Program-made: the position numbers and the translations under genes
Source of the DNA: Antribacter soli
Lineage (GTDB): Bacteria; Actinomycetota; Actinomycetes; Actinomycetales; Cellulomonadaceae
Length of the DNA stretch: 64,000 nt
Assembly: GCF_021568775.1 (NCBI RefSeq)
Contig: NZ_JAKGSG010000045.1
Coordinates: 1 to 64,000, forward strand
Reading direction: 5' to 3'
The notes under the pieces: generated by a model
The model's input: the letters and a program-made list of their open reading frames with translations, nothing else
What the model was told of the DNA's origin: nothing
Databases searched by the model: none
Shown here: piece by piece, positions 16,507 through 28,766 of the stretch
Position numbering within the stretch: position 1 is the stretch's first letter
How the letters are laid out: every line of letters starts with the position of its first letter

Positions 16507-17664
16507 CTACGCCGCCCGGTCGACCGCCGCGCGTGCCAGGTCGGCGATCACGCCGCGGCCCGGCTCGGCCAGGCGCGCGGCGTCGAGGGCGGCGTCGGCC
16601 TGGCCCGCCAGGTCCGTGATGAGCTTCTCCACCGCGTCGAGCGCGCCGGTGGCGACAATGGCCTGGCGGAGCGCGGCGACGTCGTCAGGCCCCAGGTCGG
16701 GGTCGCCGAGGGCACGCAGCACGAGGGCGCGCCGGTCGTCGTCGGCGCCCGCGAGCGTGCGGGCGACGAGGACGGTGCGCTTGCCCTCACGCAGGTCGTC
16801 CCCGGCGGGCTTGCCCGTGATGCCCGGGTCCCCGAAGACGCCGAGGACGTCGTCGCGGAGCTGGAACGCCTCGCCGAGCGGCAGGCCGGCGGCGCGGATC
16901 GCCGCGACCCGCTCGGGGCCGGCGCCCGCGAGGGCGGCGCCGAGCGCGAGGGGCGCGGCCACGGAGTAGGAGGCGGACTTGGCGCGAAGCACGGCGCGGG
17001 CGCGCTCCTCGTCGGCGGCCGGGTCGGCGCCCCAGGGCTCGGCCTGCACGAGCACGTCGAGGTACTGGCCCACGACGACCTCGCTCTGCATGCGGTCGAA
17101 CGTGTCGCGCGTGGCCGCGGCGACCGGCGCGGGCAGAACGGCGACGGCTGCGGTGAGCTCGCGCTGGGCGGCGAGGAGCACGAGGTCGCCCAGCAGGATC
17201 GCGACCGACTCGCCGAACCGGCCCGCCTCGCCGGCCCAGCTCGAGCCCGTGTGCCGGGCTGCGAAGGCGCGGTGGGCCGTGGGGCGGCCGCGGCGGGTGT
17301 CCGAGCTGTCGATGATGTCGTCGTGCAGCAGGGCGGCCGCCTGGAACAGCTCGAGCGCGGCCCCGACGCGGACCGCTGCCGTGCGGGCCGGGCCGTCGGC
17401 CGCGCCACCGTGCGCCCGGAACGACCAGTAGCAGAACGCCGCGCGCAGCCGCTTGCCGCCCTCGAGCAGGGCCCCCGCCTCGTCGGTCAGAGCCGTGGCG
17501 CTCGCGCCGAGGCCCGCCACCTCGTCCGCCAGCTCAGCCATGTGGGCGCGGAGCGCGGCGTCGACGTCCCGGCGCAGGTTCTCGCGGTCGACGAGTGCGG
17601 AGGGGTCGGGCGCAGTGCCGGGCGAGGTCGGGGCAGGCGCGGTGGCGGAGAGGCGAGCGGGCAC
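16507..17664 (-). CDS. Polyprenyl (geranylgeranyl-type) diphosphate synthase
   Basis: A 385-residue trans-isoprenyl diphosphate synthase that elongates allylic diphosphates with isopentenyl diphosphate. The first Asp-rich motif is DDIIDSSDTRRGRP (about 115-128) and the second LRDDVLGVFGDP near 260, both complete. The lysine-rich FxxxGK-type region and GKRLRAAFCYW are also seen. Product length cannot be read safely. M. tuberculosis has idsA2 (Rv2173) in the corresponding position beside pknL. The GTG start at 17664 lies 6 nt from TAGGCT (17671-17676, minus strand), suggesting a leaderless transcript. Confidence 0.92.
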   Translation of the reverse strand: MPARLSATAPAPTSPGTAPDPSALVDRENLRRDVDAALRAHMAELADEVAGLGASATALTDEAGALLEGGKRLRAAFCYWSFRAHGGAADGPARTAAVRVGAALELFQAAALLHDDIIDSSDTRRGRPTAHRAFAARHTGSSWAGEAGRFGESVAILLGDLVLLAAQRELTAAVAVLPAPVAAATRDTFDRMQSEVVVGQYLDVLVQAEPWGADPAADEERARAVLRAKSASYSVAAPLALGAALAGAGPERVAAIRAAGLPLGEAFQLRDDVLGVFGDPGITGKPAGDDLREGKRTVLVARTLAGADDDRRALVLRALGDPDLGPDDVAALRQAIVATGALDAVEKLITDLAGQADAALDAARLAEPGRGVIADLARAAVDRAA

Positions 17665-17673
17665 GACCCCAGC

Positions 17674-18231
17674 CTAGGACCCTGCCGGGGCCAGCACCGT
17701 CCCGCTGATGCTCACGAGGCGTCGCTCCCCGTCGTCCAGGACGCCCACGAGGAGGGCCTCCGACGCGGTGCCCGTGTCCGTGGCTGTCTGCCGCGTCCAG
17801 GCGGTCTGCGCCGTGAGGCCGGTCAGCGCCGGGGTGCTGACGGGGGCGAACCCCTGGCCGGTGAGGAGGCCGCCCACCTGGTCGAGCACCTCCTGCGCGC
17901 CGAGCGCCGACGACAGGTTCAGGGTGATCTGAGTCGTCGGGGGCGTGCTGTCCGGGACCGGCTGCGCCGACGTCGCGAGGAGGGTCGCGCCCTCGGGTGT
18001 GGGGAGCAGCTCGGCCGGGAACCCGGGCGCGTACCCGCCCACGGCCGACGCCGGGTCGAAGCTCGGCAGCGTCACCGTGTCCGCGGCGGCGGGCGTCCCG
18101 CCCGTGACCGACGTCGGTCGTTCGCCTCCCGCGGCCGTCGCGGTGCAGCCCGCGGCCGCCAGGGCGGCGGCGAGCGCGACGGCCGCCAGCCCGTGGCGGG
18201 CGGCGGGGGAGCGTCGGGGGCGGGCGGGCAC
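17674..18231 (-). CDS. Putative lipoprotein of unknown function
   Basis: A 185-residue protein with a lipoprotein signal: basic N terminus, hydrophobic Ala/Leu core and lipobox LAAAGC with Cys29. The mature part contains the repeated theme LNLSSALGAQEVLDQVGGLLTGQGF and a C-terminal beta-rich region. No known domain was recognised. It may be co-transcribed with the downstream prenyl synthase 9 bp away, although that gene has its own -10 box. The GTG start at 18231 follows TACCGT by 6 nt (18238-18243, minus strand). Confidence 0.75.
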   Translation of the reverse strand: MPARPRRSPAARHGLAAVALAAALAAAGCTATAAGGERPTSVTGGTPAAADTVTLPSFDPASAVGGYAPGFPAELLPTPEGATLLATSAQPVPDSTPPTTQITLNLSSALGAQEVLDQVGGLLTGQGFAPVSTPALTGLTAQTAWTRQTATDTGTASEALLVGVLDDGERRLVSISGTVLAPAGS

Positions 18232-18420
18232 CCGGACACGGTAGCCGGACAGGCGGGGTCCGGGGCAACCCGGCCGGACAGGTTGCCGGCCCGGACGGGG
18301 CTCGCGTCACCGACCCTGTTCACGGCGGGGAGCGGCCCCGACGTCGACCACAGGGGCGCCGTCGTCCACATCCTTGTCCGGGTGCCCCCGCCACGGGCGC
18401 GGGCCGGGTGGGATCGACGC

Positions 18421-19674
18421 ATGACGACCACCACGGTGCGGGTCAGCGGACCCCAGGACCTCCTCGCGTACATCCCCTACCGGCTCGGGTTCCGCCCGGT
18501 CGAGTCGCTCGTCGTCGTGAGCCTGCGCGGCCGGCGGCAGACCGTCGGCCTCGTGTCCCGGGTCGACCTCGCCGAGCTCACCGGGGCGGCCGACGACGGC
18601 GGACCGGGCGGTGCCGGGCTCGCGGGCTGGCTGGCCGAGCACGCCCTCGCCGACGGTGCGACCCGGGCGGTGGTCGTCGTGTACACGTCCGCCGACGTCG
18701 GGGCGGTGCCCGCGTGCCCCGAACGGCGCGCCGTCGACCTGGTGCGCGCGCGGCTCGACCGCTCCCTGCCGGGCACCGAGGCGTGGGTCGTGGGCCCGTC
18801 GGGCTACCGCGCCGTCGACTGCCCGGACCCCGCGTGCTGCCCGGCCGGCGGCCGCCCGCTGACCCAGGTGGCGGGCAGCCGGGTCGTGGCCTCGATGGTG
18901 CTGGAGGGCCGGACGATCGCCACGAGCCGTGAGGCGCGGTACGCGATCCCGTCGGCGCCCGTGGCCGCCCGGACGCAGGCGAGCCGGGCGGCCCTGCGGT
19001 GGGAGCAGCACCGCGCGCGGCTGACCACCGACGCCGAGGGCGCGTCGGGCGCCCCGGAGGCGGGCCGGGCGCTGCGCGCCTTCTCGCGCTGGGGCGCGGA
19101 GGGGCTGGACACCTGGCGCCGGGCTGTCCGGCAGGTGGCATCGGCGGAGCCCGGTCGTCCGGTCGTCCTCCCGCCCGTGGCGCTCGGCCGCATCGCGGCG
19201 GCGCTCGCGGACCGGTGGGTGCGCGACGCGATCCTGGTGAGCCTCCTGCCCGGGTCGGAGGAGCTCGCCTCGGCGACGGCGCGCCGGCTCGCGACCGCGG
19301 GTACTGACGTCGCGACGGGCGAGGTGATCGCGCGCATCGTCGACCAGCGGGTCGGCGAGGAGCCGGACCCGGCGATCGTCGGCCCGGCGCGCGCCGTGCT
19401 GGAGGCGGTCGTCGCGCACGTGCCGCGCCGGCGCCGGGCGGCCGCCTGCACGCTGCTCGCCCTGCTCGCGTGGTGGGACGGTGACGGCGGGAGCGCGGCG
19501 GAGCGGGTCCGGGAGGCGCTCGCGACGGAGCCGGACTACCCCCTGGCGAAGGTGCTGGCGGGTGCGCTGAACGCGGCAGTCCCGCCCGGCTGGGTGCGCC
19601 GGCGGTACCGGGAGGACGACCGTGCCAACCCGTCCGCGCAGGCCGGAGCCGGACGGGCGGGCGCGCCGGGCTGA
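18421..19674 (+). CDS. DUF4192 domain-containing protein
   Basis: A 417-residue cytoplasmic protein of the actinobacterial DUF4192 family. The N terminus (VRVSGPQDLLAYIPYRLGFRPVES) and the C-terminal segment with LLALLAWWDGDGG...A and a DYPLAKVLAGALNA tail are typical. The biochemical role of the family is unknown; it is conserved near sigma factor genes in many actinobacteria. The ATG at 18421 is chosen because homologues begin close to the VRVSGP motif and TGGGAT lies 6 nt upstream, a weak leaderless-type signal. Confidence 0.85.
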   Translation: MTTTTVRVSGPQDLLAYIPYRLGFRPVESLVVVSLRGRRQTVGLVSRVDLAELTGAADDGGPGGAGLAGWLAEHALADGATRAVVVVYTSADVGAVPACPERRAVDLVRARLDRSLPGTEAWVVGPSGYRAVDCPDPACCPAGGRPLTQVAGSRVVASMVLEGRTIATSREARYAIPSAPVAARTQASRAALRWEQHRARLTTDAEGASGAPEAGRALRAFSRWGAEGLDTWRRAVRQVASAEPGRPVVLPPVALGRIAAALADRWVRDAILVSLLPGSEELASATARRLATAGTDVATGEVIARIVDQRVGEEPDPAIVGPARAVLEAVVAHVPRRRRAAACTLLALLAWWDGDGGSAAERVREALATEPDYPLAKVLAGALNAAVPPGWVRRRYREDDRANPSAQAGAGRAGAPG

Positions 19675-19707
19675 GCAGCCCCCCGAAGTCGGGTAGCGTC
19701 GGTGGAC

Positions 19708-20076
19708 ATGACGATCGTGGTGGGCCACCTGACCACGCCGGAGGGCCAGGCGGCACTTGCCGCAGCTGTGGACGAAGCCCGGCAGCGCAGCACACCGCTC
19801 GTGGTCGTGGCGTCCGGGAAAGCTCCGGAGGACGAGCGGGAGGCGGGGATCGCGGCGCTGCAGGAACGCCTGGCAGCATCCGGTGCGGACTTCCGTATCG
19901 AGCAGGGCGGCGGCGACCTGGCCGATGACCTGGTCCGCCTGGCGACCGAGACGGCGGCGGAGCTCGTCGTGATCGGCCTGCGCCGGCGCAGCCCTGTGGG
20001 CAAGCTGATCCTCGGTGCGGGTGCGCAGCGGATCCTCATCGAGGCGCCGTGCCCGGTCCTCGCCGTCAAGGTCTGA
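19708..20076 (+). CDS. Universal stress protein (UspA family)
   Basis: A 122-residue single-domain Usp. It starts MTIVVGHLTTPEGQAAL and ends with the ATP-binding signature GLRRRSPVGKLILGAGAQRIL (G-2x-G-9x-G-S/A type), then APCPVLAVKV. Shorter than the usual 140-150 residues because the alpha-helical middle part is compact. Such proteins bind ATP and assist survival under stress; a specific role cannot be assigned. The TAGCGT at 19694-19699 sits 8 nt before the ATG. Confidence 0.88.
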   Translation: MTIVVGHLTTPEGQAALAAAVDEARQRSTPLVVVASGKAPEDEREAGIAALQERLAASGADFRIEQGGGDLADDLVRLATETAAELVVIGLRRRSPVGKLILGAGAQRILIEAPCPVLAVKV

Positions 20077-20229
20077 GGAGCGGGCCGGCCTCGCGCCGAC
20101 AGGTGTGACGGAGCCGACTCGCCCGGGAATTCCCGGACGGGCCCGCACGTTGTACAAGGACCTGATTCCCAGAATTGTGAGGCAGGCACTGCTGCCAGAG
20201 GTGATCCTCCGCACCCGATTCACGTCCTA

Positions 20230-20246
20230 CCGCCGTTTTTCGGCGG
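20230..20246. terminator. Short hairpin upstream of rpoD promoter
   Basis: CCGCCG and CGGCGG pair around a TTTTT loop. It could end transcription from the universal stress protein gene or form part of the sigma-factor promoter region. The stem is only 6 bp. Confidence 0.35.
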
Positions 20247-20266
20247 CCATGGACCGGTGCCGACGG

Positions 20267-20272
20267 TACAAT
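20267..20272 (+). promoter_or_regulatory. -10 box of the principal sigma factor gene
   Basis: TACAAT at 20267-20272 is a near-perfect sigma-70-type -10 element and the best match in this intergenic region. A start site near 20279 would leave a leader of about 75 nt. A clear -35 hexamer at the right spacing is not visible. Confidence 0.55.
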
Positions 20273-20355
20273 AGCGTGTGTCCGCCGGCGGCTGAAGAAG
20301 GTCTGAAGGCCCCGACGGCGGTACACCGCCCCCTCGAATGCCGAAAGGTCGGTTT

Positions 20356-22059
<1,704 letters not shown>

Positions 22060-22070
22060 GTCCGACGCCG

Positions 22071-22115
22071 GACGGCCCCGCCCCTGCTCTGCAGGGACGG
22101 GGCCGTCGGTCTTTG
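22071..22115 (+). terminator. Intrinsic terminator after rpoD
   Basis: GACGGCCCCG...CGGGGCCGTC forms a long stem with inner CCCTG/CAGGG pairing (22071-22107), followed by the T-rich CGGTCTTTGTT. This is one of the few hairpins here with a recognisable T-tail. Confidence 0.8.
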
Positions 22116-22135
22116 TTCAGGCGGTGTTGTTCGTC

Positions 22136-22392
22136 GCCTGAGCCTGCGGTTCCGCTGCGGGCGGGTGCCTCGTTCCTCGGCCCCCACCCTGCGCTGCACC
22201 TCCGGCTCAGGCGACTTCCTTGTTCGCCTGAGCCTGCGGTTCCGCTGCGGGCGGGTGCCTCGTTCCTCGGCCCCCACCCTGCGCTGCACCTCCGGCTCAG
22301 GCGACTTCCTTGTTCGCCTGAGCCTGCGGTTCCGCTCCGGGCGGGTGCCTCGTTCCTCGGCCCCCACCCTGCGCTGCACCTCCGGCTCAGGC
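22136..22392 (-). repeat. Three tandem copies of the 90-bp stop-codon-anchored repeat
   Basis: Units begin every 90 bases (GCCTGAGCC at 22136, 22226 and 22316) and each ends in GGCTCAGGC, giving 9-bp terminal inverted repeats. Read on the minus strand the first unit starts at the TGA stop of the phosphotransferase gene (22387-22389). The spacer between units ends TCGCC, the same bases as the gene's last codons. Compared with the 4.1-kb array the ends are conserved while the centre differs (GGCCGAGGAACGAGG against GTCCGCAGCGAAGCAAGG). The units are nearly identical to each other; one carries C instead of G at one position. Confidence 0.92.
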
Positions 22393-23472
22393 GAGCAGCC
22401 AGGTGGTCCGGTCGAGGAACCGGCGGGCCACCTCCAGCGAACCGGGCTTCTGAGCGGCGTGCAGGCCAGGCGGAAGCGCGTCCTCGCGGTGGCCGAGCGT
22501 CCAGCCGAGCATCTGCAGCCGGCGCAGCATCGACAGCGCGCACGCGACCTCGAGGTCGCCCGCCGACAGCGGCGCCACCTCCTGGTACCCGGTCACCCAC
22601 GCGCGCGCCATCGCGGGGGCGTACGGCTCGTGCTCGACGAAGGTGAGCGCCGCCGCGAAGTCGTACAGGTAGTAGGACCACCCGCAGTCGTCGAAGTCGA
22701 TCACGGTCAGCGTGCCGCCGTCGGCGATGATGTTCGAGGGCCGCAGGTCGGCGTGCACGAGGCCCCAGGTCTGCTCGTCCGCGGGGAAGTCTGCGACGAT
22801 CGCCAGCGCCTTGTCCTGCGCCGCGAGCAGCAGCTCGCGCTCGGCGTCCGTCAGCCCGGCGGACTCCCACGGGTCCCAGCGGGCCGAGGGGCCGACCATG
22901 TCGGGCACGTCCCAGGTGAACCGCGTGAAGGCGTGCGGCGGCGTCCAGGTTCGCGCGTGCTCGTGCAGCAGCGCGCTCCAGCGCCCGATCGTCCGGTAGT
23001 ACGGGGCGGGGTCCTCGAGGTCCTCGAGGACCGAGCCGGTGACGAACCGTGTGGAGACGCAGGTCCAGGTCTGTCCGGCGTCGTCCCGCACCTGCGCGGT
23101 GTATGTCCCGCGGTAGGTGGGGACGGCCTGCAGCACCCGCAGGTCCGGGACCTGCCACAGGGACGCGACGAACGCGAGCTCGGAGGCCACGGCCGCCGGC
23201 CCGCCCACATAGCCGGGCTGCGACACCCGCACCACGCCGGCCGCTCGCCCGTCGAGGTCGAGCCGGAAGGTGGCGTTCTCGCTCACCGTGATCAGCTCCA
23301 GCACGACCCGGGTCGGGTCGAGACCCCACGCCGCGCTGACCCCGCGGTGCAGCCAGTACGGAGCGGGGGCGCCGCGCGTGAGGGCGTCGAACGCGGAGAG
23401 CCCGGGGCCGGGCTCACCGCCGTCGGCGAGCGGGACGTCGTCGGGCGCCGGTGTGACGTCAGGTATCGTCAT
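22387..23472 (-). CDS. APH/choline-kinase-fold phosphotransferase
   Basis: A 361-residue kinase of the aminoglycoside-phosphotransferase/homoserine-kinase-II superfamily. The catalytic loop reads VHADLRPSNII (about 215-225) and the metal-binding Asp is in VIDFDDCGWSYYLYDFA. The substrate is unknown. Its divergent neighbour, a class III aminotransferase, is often found with or fused to such kinases in bacteria, suggesting a shared small-molecule pathway such as phosphorylated amino-alcohol catabolism. The ATG at 23472 lies 6 nt after TAGTGT (23479-23484, minus strand), consistent with a leaderless mRNA. The stop codon belongs to the adjacent repeat. Confidence 0.85.
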   Translation of the reverse strand: MTIPDVTPAPDDVPLADGGEPGPGLSAFDALTRGAPAPYWLHRGVSAAWGLDPTRVVLELITVSENATFRLDLDGRAAGVVRVSQPGYVGGPAAVASELAFVASLWQVPDLRVLQAVPTYRGTYTAQVRDDAGQTWTCVSTRFVTGSVLEDLEDPAPYYRTIGRWSALLHEHARTWTPPHAFTRFTWDVPDMVGPSARWDPWESAGLTDAERELLLAAQDKALAIVADFPADEQTWGLVHADLRPSNIIADGGTLTVIDFDDCGWSYYLYDFAAALTFVEHEPYAPAMARAWVTGYQEVAPLSAGDLEVACALSMLRRLQMLGWTLGHREDALPPGLHAAQKPGSLEVARRFLDRTTWLLA

Positions 23473-23604
23473 GGCCGCACACTACGGCCGGCCCGGGCGC
23501 CGCGGGGCCAGGGCAACACGGAGTTCACACGGCGACCGAAGGTGTTACCGCGCGCTTACCATGGGGGCCCGCCGAGGGCGCGCCGGGTGCGCCATGATGA
23601 CCAG

Positions 23605-24942
23605 GTGACCCGACGCTCCTCCATCCTGGACGGCAACTCCTTCCGCGCCGAGAACGCTGCGGGGCTCGACGAGCGCACGCTCGCCCTGGCAGGGCGGCGC
23701 GAGATGCTCGGCCCCGCCTACCGGCTCTTCTACCGCACCCCGGTCCACCTGGTCCGCGGCGAGAAGGCCCACCTCTTCGACGCCGACGGTCTCGAGTACC
23801 TCGACGCCTACAACAACGTGGTGTCCGTGGGGCACGCGCACCCGCGCGTCGTCGCGGCGGTCGCGGAGCAGGCGGCGGCCCTCAACACCCACACCCGCTA
23901 CCTGCACGAGGCGATCCTGCGGTACTCCGAGGAGCTCCTCGCCACGCTGCCCGGCATGGACCGGGTCATGTACCTGTGCACGGGCTCGGAGGCGAACGAC
24001 CTCGCGATCCGGGTCGCCCGGTACGCCACCGGGCACCGCGGCGTGATCGTCACCTCGGAGGCGTACCACGGCAACACGGACCTCGTGTCGGGCATGTCGC
24101 CCGCGCTGGGAGGCGGGCAGGCGGTCCACCCGGAGGTGCGGGTCGTGCCCGCGCCGGACCCGGCGCTCGCGGCAGCGGACGGCTTCCCCGCGACGCCCGA
24201 GGGCACGTCCGAGTGGTTCGCCGGGCACGTGCGGGCGGCGGTCGCGTCGCTCGACGAGGCCGGTGACGGCGTGGCCGCGCTGCTCGTGGACGCGGTGTTC
24301 AGCTCTGACGGCATCTTCCCGGCGCGGGTGCTCGGGCCGGCGGTCGCGGCGGTGCGGGCGGCGGGCGGCCTGTTCGTCGCGGACGAGGTGCAGCCCGGCT
24401 TCGCGCGCACGGGCGAGGAGTTCTGGGGCCACCTGCGGCACGGCCTGCAGGCCGACGTCGTCACGACGGGCAAGCCGATGGGCAACGGCATCCCCGTGTC
24501 CGCGATGGCGACCAGGGCCGAGGTGCTCGAGCCGTTCGCGACGACCGTGCCGTACTTCAACACGTTCGGTGGGAACCCGGTGTCGATCGCGGCGGCGCAG
24601 GCGGTGCTCGACGTGATCCGTGACGAAGGGCTCCAGGCGCACGCGCTGACGCTCGGGACGTCGTTCCGCGCGGAGCTCTCGCGCGTCGCCGCCGGGCACG
24701 ACGAGGTCGGCGAGGTCCGAGGCGTCGGTCTCTACACGGGCGTCGAGATCGTGGGGGAGTCGGGCGAGCCGGACGCGGCACGGGCCCTCGACGTCGTCGA
24801 GGGCCTGCGCGACCGTCGCGTCCTGACGTCGGTCTGCGGCCCGCACAACAACGTCCTGAAGGTCCGTCCGCCCCTGCCCTTCACGGCTGCGGACATCGCC
24901 TGGTTCTGCGAGGCGCTGGACGAGACGCTCGCCCGGCCCTGA
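23605..24942 (+). CDS. Class III PLP-dependent aminotransferase
   Basis: A 445-residue fold-type I enzyme. Recognisable segments are VSVGHAHPRVVAAVAEQ, the cofactor-phosphate region CTGSEANDLAIRVARY near residue 130, VADEVQPGFARTGEEFWG with the PLP-ring Asp, and the Schiff-base Lys in VTTGKPMGNG near 290. It belongs to the group that includes alanine-glyoxylate and ethanolamine-phosphate phospho-lyase-type proteins; the exact substrate is open. The divergent APH-fold kinase may make a phosphorylated substrate for it. GTG at 23605 is 6 nt after CATGAT; no ribosome-binding site is visible. Confidence 0.88.
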   Translation: MTRRSSILDGNSFRAENAAGLDERTLALAGRREMLGPAYRLFYRTPVHLVRGEKAHLFDADGLEYLDAYNNVVSVGHAHPRVVAAVAEQAAALNTHTRYLHEAILRYSEELLATLPGMDRVMYLCTGSEANDLAIRVARYATGHRGVIVTSEAYHGNTDLVSGMSPALGGGQAVHPEVRVVPAPDPALAAADGFPATPEGTSEWFAGHVRAAVASLDEAGDGVAALLVDAVFSSDGIFPARVLGPAVAAVRAAGGLFVADEVQPGFARTGEEFWGHLRHGLQADVVTTGKPMGNGIPVSAMATRAEVLEPFATTVPYFNTFGGNPVSIAAAQAVLDVIRDEGLQAHALTLGTSFRAELSRVAAGHDEVGEVRGVGLYTGVEIVGESGEPDAARALDVVEGLRDRRVLTSVCGPHNNVLKVRPPLPFTAADIAWFCEALDETLARP

Positions 24943-24951
24943 CACGACGGT

Positions 24952-25000
24952 GCCCGGCGCCGGTGGGAACCTCCGCGGGAGGTGGCCACCGGCGCCGGGC
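24952..25000. terminator. Strong hairpin between convergent genes
   Basis: GCCCGGCGCCGGTGG (24952-24966) pairs perfectly with CCACCGGCGCCGGGC (24986-25000); the loop contains a second small stem (ACCTCC/GGAGGT). It lies between the aminotransferase and the DUF7455 gene and can serve both directions. Confidence 0.7.
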
Positions 25001-25020
25001 GCCGGGAGTGTGTGTGAGCC

Positions 25021-25218
25021 TCAGGCCTGTCCGTGCTCGGCGTGCAGGCGGTCGGTCTCGTCGTGGACGTGGGTGGCGACGCCCGCGTACGCGGGCGCGT
25101 GCGCGCGGGCGTGGTGACCGCAGAAGAGGAGCTCGCCTACGGGCAGAACGACGCGGACATAGGCCTGGGCGCTGCAACGGTCGCAGCGATCGGCAGCGGT
25201 GAGGGGTTCGGTCGTCAT
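25021..25218 (-). CDS. DUF7455 family mini-protein with zinc-ribbon-like Cys/His
   Basis: A 65-residue protein conserved next to sigma-factor and topoisomerase genes in actinobacteria. The pattern CDRCSAQAYV ... LFCGHHARAHAP has CxxC and CxHH spacing like a small zinc knuckle. Function is unknown. A GGAGG lies 10 nt upstream of the ATG at 25218, which decides the start; the longer in-frame extension is unlikely. It is divergent from parE. Confidence 0.82.
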   Translation of the reverse strand: MTTEPLTAADRCDRCSAQAYVRVVLPVGELLFCGHHARAHAPAYAGVATHVHDETDRLHAEHGQA

Positions 25219-25426
25219 GGTTGTCACGCCTCCATCCAACCATCGGCGACTGCGATTCATGCCAGCCGCTTCCACGGGTTCGCTGCGAGCATAGCGGCGT
25301 GGATCACACTTTAGGTACGACGTAACGGACAATTGCGCTGAGAGGGAAATTTCTTACTCACCCTCGCCCGGTTGCGAGATGGCCGTTCGTGTGGAGCGCC
25401 TCACCTGGGATGTCTGAGGTCTCGTC

Positions 25427-25432
25427 TACGCT
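25427..25432 (+). promoter_or_regulatory. -10 box of parE, leaderless
   Basis: TACGCT at 25427-25432 is followed by 7 nt and the GTG at 25440. The absence of a Shine-Dalgarno site agrees with a leaderless transcript. Confidence 0.5.
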
Positions 25433-25439
25433 GGGCGCC

Positions 25440-27562
<2,123 letters not shown>

Positions 27563-27566
<4 letters not shown>

Positions 27567-28672
27567 CCAGGCGCACGGGGCGGCGGCCGGCCGGGAGGCC
27601 GGTGCGGTCCGCCCCGTGGCGCGATGGCGCGGCCGCGGTGCTCGCCGGCCTCCTTGCCTGCGGGGTGCTGCTGGCTGGGTGCACGGGCGACGCGTCCGAG
27701 GACCCGACCCCCGTCCCGTCCCAGGACCCCGTGACCGCGGCCGCCGACGCCGCGACAGCGTGGCTCGCAGGGTTCGCCGCGGAGGCGACGGCCCGTCTCG
27801 AGGCGGGCCGGTCACCGGACGGCCGCGGGATCGGCGACCACGGGCCGACGAGGGACGTGCTCCTCGCGCTGGTCGCGACCGGCCAGGACGCCGCTGTCGG
27901 TCCGCTCGCCGCGGCGCTGGCCGAGCCGGCGCACGTCGACGCCCACCTCGGCGACGGTGAGCACCTGCGGCTCGGCGGCTCCACCGCAGAGCTCGCCGCC
28001 GCGCTGACGGCGGCCGGCCACGACCCGCGCGCCGTCGGCGGACTGGACCTCGTCGCCGAGGTACGTGCGCTCGTCGGCAAGGACGGGCGCGTCGGCGACC
28101 GCGGCGTGCACGGCCACACCCAGACCGCCGGCCAGGCCTGGTCGGTCGTCGTCCTCACCCGTGCGGGCGTGCCCGAGGCAGACGCTGTCACCGGCGCGCT
28201 GACGGACCTGCAGTGCGACGACGGGTCGTTCCCAGCGTCGCCCGACGACGAGCAGTGCGTCGGCGACGTCGAGGCGACGTCGCTGGCGATCGTCGCGCTG
28301 CAGACCCGGGAGCCCTCGGCGCCCGAGGCCACCGCCGCCCGTGACTGGCTGCTGTCCCAGGCGACGCCCACGGAGGTGGACGGCGCCGAGCTGGTGGCGT
28401 GGCAGGCGGCGGACGACACCGGGCTGAGCGTCGTGAGCACGGCGCTCGCGGTTCTCGCCCTCACGGAGCTCGAGCCGACGGCGGCCGTCCCCGGCATGGA
28501 CATCGAGTGCCGCACGCTGCGGCCCGCGCGCGAGTGGCTGGCGGCGCAGGCCGTCACGCGGGGCGACGACGCCGGGGCGCTCGCCGTGGACCAGGTCGCG
28601 GACCCCCGGGCCACCGCCTGGGGCGCCATGGCGCTGTCGGGCACCCGCCTGACCACCGTCCTGGACGGATGA
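27563..28672 (+). CDS. Lipoprotein with prenyltransferase/squalene-oxidase-type toroid repeats
   Basis: A 369-residue secreted lipoprotein: signal peptide with lipobox LLAGC (Cys40), then a helical domain. LQCDDGSFPAS and CVGDVEATSLAIVALQT are QW-like terpenoid-cyclase/prenyltransferase repeat segments; TAGQAWSVVVLTRAG and STALAVLALTEL are further helices of an alpha/alpha toroid. The same fold forms the N-terminal domain of intrinsic factor and transcobalamin. The GTG start overlaps the parE stop (GTGA), so it is probably co-transcribed with parE. With the next two genes it may form a corrinoid or small-ligand capture system. No catalytic DxDD motif of squalene cyclases is present. Confidence 0.8.
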
Positions 28673-28753
28673 GGCCGGTCGCGCCGAGGCCGTCGGACGG
28701 CACCGCGCACGCCCGTGGGATGGACGCCCCTGCACGCGGCGACGGGCCGTCCG

Positions 28754-28759
28754 TAGACT
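28754..28759 (+). promoter_or_regulatory. -10 box of the DUF4430 gene, leaderless
   Basis: TAGACT at 28754-28759 lies 7 nt before the ATG at 28767, so this gene can also be transcribed separately from the parE operon. No B12-box-like riboswitch sequence was found in the 94-bp gap. Confidence 0.5.
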
Positions 28760-28766
28760 CGTGACC

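Noticed and set aside
16507-20223. Very long opposing frames (for example 638 codons antisense to the DUF4192 gene)
   Set aside because: High GC leaves all six frames open; these have Arg/Pro-rich compositions, no motifs, and lie opposite well-supported genes.
22136-22392. Regular 90-bp spacing suggested a CRISPR-like array
   Set aside because: The whole unit repeats, including the spacers; there is no short repeat with unique spacers and no cas gene nearby.
28673-28766. Cobalamin riboswitch before the DUF4430 gene
   Set aside because: The gap is short and contains no B12-box-like sequence; only a -10 box next to the start is visible.
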